A stretch of 64,000 nucleotides of DNA, taken from positions 1 to 64,000 of the forward strand of contig NZ_JAMXQS010000005.1 in assembly GCF_024053505.1 (NCBI RefSeq). The letters are read 5' to 3'. Position numbers and translations under genes: made by a program. How positions within the stretch are numbered: the stretch's first letter is position 1; each line of letters begins with the position of its first letter. The notes under the pieces were generated by a model, which saw only the letters and a program-made list of their open reading frames with translations, was not told the origin of the DNA and did no database searches. Below are positions 63,825 through 64,000 of this stretch, one piece after another. Source of the stretch: Mesorhizobium liriopis. Its GTDB lineage: Bacteria; Pseudomonadota; Alphaproteobacteria; Rhizobiales; Rhizobiaceae.

Positions 63825-64000
63825 TCACTCGCGCGCGTAGACGTCCTCGATCCTAATGATATCGTCCTCACCCGTATAGCTTCCAACCTGCACTTCGATT
63901 AGCTTGAGCTCGATCTTGCCGGGGTTGGCAAGCCTGTGAGTGCAGCCAATGGGAAGATAGGCGGCCTCGTTCTCATGGACGAGCTTGGTGCTGCCATCGA
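63825..64000 (-). CDS. manC: ManC-type mannose-1-phosphate guanylyltransferase, C-terminal end
   Basis: The last 58 residues of a ManC/CpsB/AlgA-type bifunctional enzyme run in from the right edge. The cupin-like isomerase region is clear: NEAAYLPIGCTHRLANPGKI, then LIEVQVGSYTGEDDIIRIED before the stop. The family makes GDP-mannose from mannose-1-phosphate, and the C-terminal domain isomerises mannose-6-phosphate. This implies a mannose-derived unit in the polysaccharide, or supply for another pathway. Confidence 0.88.
   Translation of the reverse strand, partial: DGSTKLVHENEAAYLPIGCTHRLANPGKIELKLIEVQVGSYTGEDDIIRIEDVYARE

Overview
The window is high-GC chromosomal or plasmid DNA from an alphaproteobacterium, most likely of the order Hyphomicrobiales (rhizobia and relatives). 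The signs are a Moc-type (rhizopine-like) catabolic gene set, a CsgH-type curli chaperone, an IalB-family protein, CUT1/CUT2 sugar ABC transporters with a LacI regulator, and rhizobial types of insertion sequence. The genus cannot be fixed from the sequence alone. No rRNA, tRNA or CRISPR array was found.

Region 1 (1-16982) is a sugar or cyclitol catabolic locus. A minus-strand train runs from a twin-arginine binding protein (15620) down to an aldose-epimerase-like protein (3874). It holds two complete ABC importers: a CUT1 type with two permeases and two different ATPases, and a CUT2 type. A Gfo/Idh/MocA dehydrogenase and a sugar-phosphate isomerase/epimerase lie between them. A second minus-strand unit follows: a MocD-like membrane oxygenase, a Rieske ferredoxin, a ferredoxin reductase, a PanB-like protein and the start of xylose isomerase. 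A LacI-type repressor is divergent from the train. Both units are preceded by matching hexamer repeats phased at 10 bp, which suggests one regulon. The working idea is uptake, demethylation and oxidation of an O-methylated sugar or inositol derivative.

Region 2 (17226-25164) is a curli amyloid locus: three curlin-repeat proteins, one of them about 1043 residues long, with CsgF, CsgH and the CsgG pore. A small secreted protein and an IalB-family protein follow. No CsgE or CsgD is visible.

Region 3 (25340-31655) is a junction zone. It holds a YdeI-like gene, a glyoxalase remnant, a TetR regulator, several unrecognised genes and broken IS3 and IS110 transposases.

Region 4 (31656-64000) is a surface-polysaccharide island, with several genes of lower GC appearance than region 1 and IS elements interspersed. 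It encodes GT-B-like and family-2 glycosyltransferases, dTDP-sugar enzymes (rfbA, rfbC, rfbB, with no rfbD), a Wzm/Wzt-type exporter whose ATPase has a long N-terminal lectin-like extension, and an apparently complete legionaminic-acid pathway (PtmE, LegB, LegC, NeuD/LegH-type acyltransferase, LegG, LegI, LegF). A WbpG-type amidotransferase with HisF and HisH homologues is embedded in it, as expected for adding an acetamidino group. The window ends in the C-terminus of a ManC-type GDP-mannose enzyme. IS5, IS481 and IS3 elements, mostly broken and in two places inserted at each other's ends, separate ptmE, neuA and manC from the rest.
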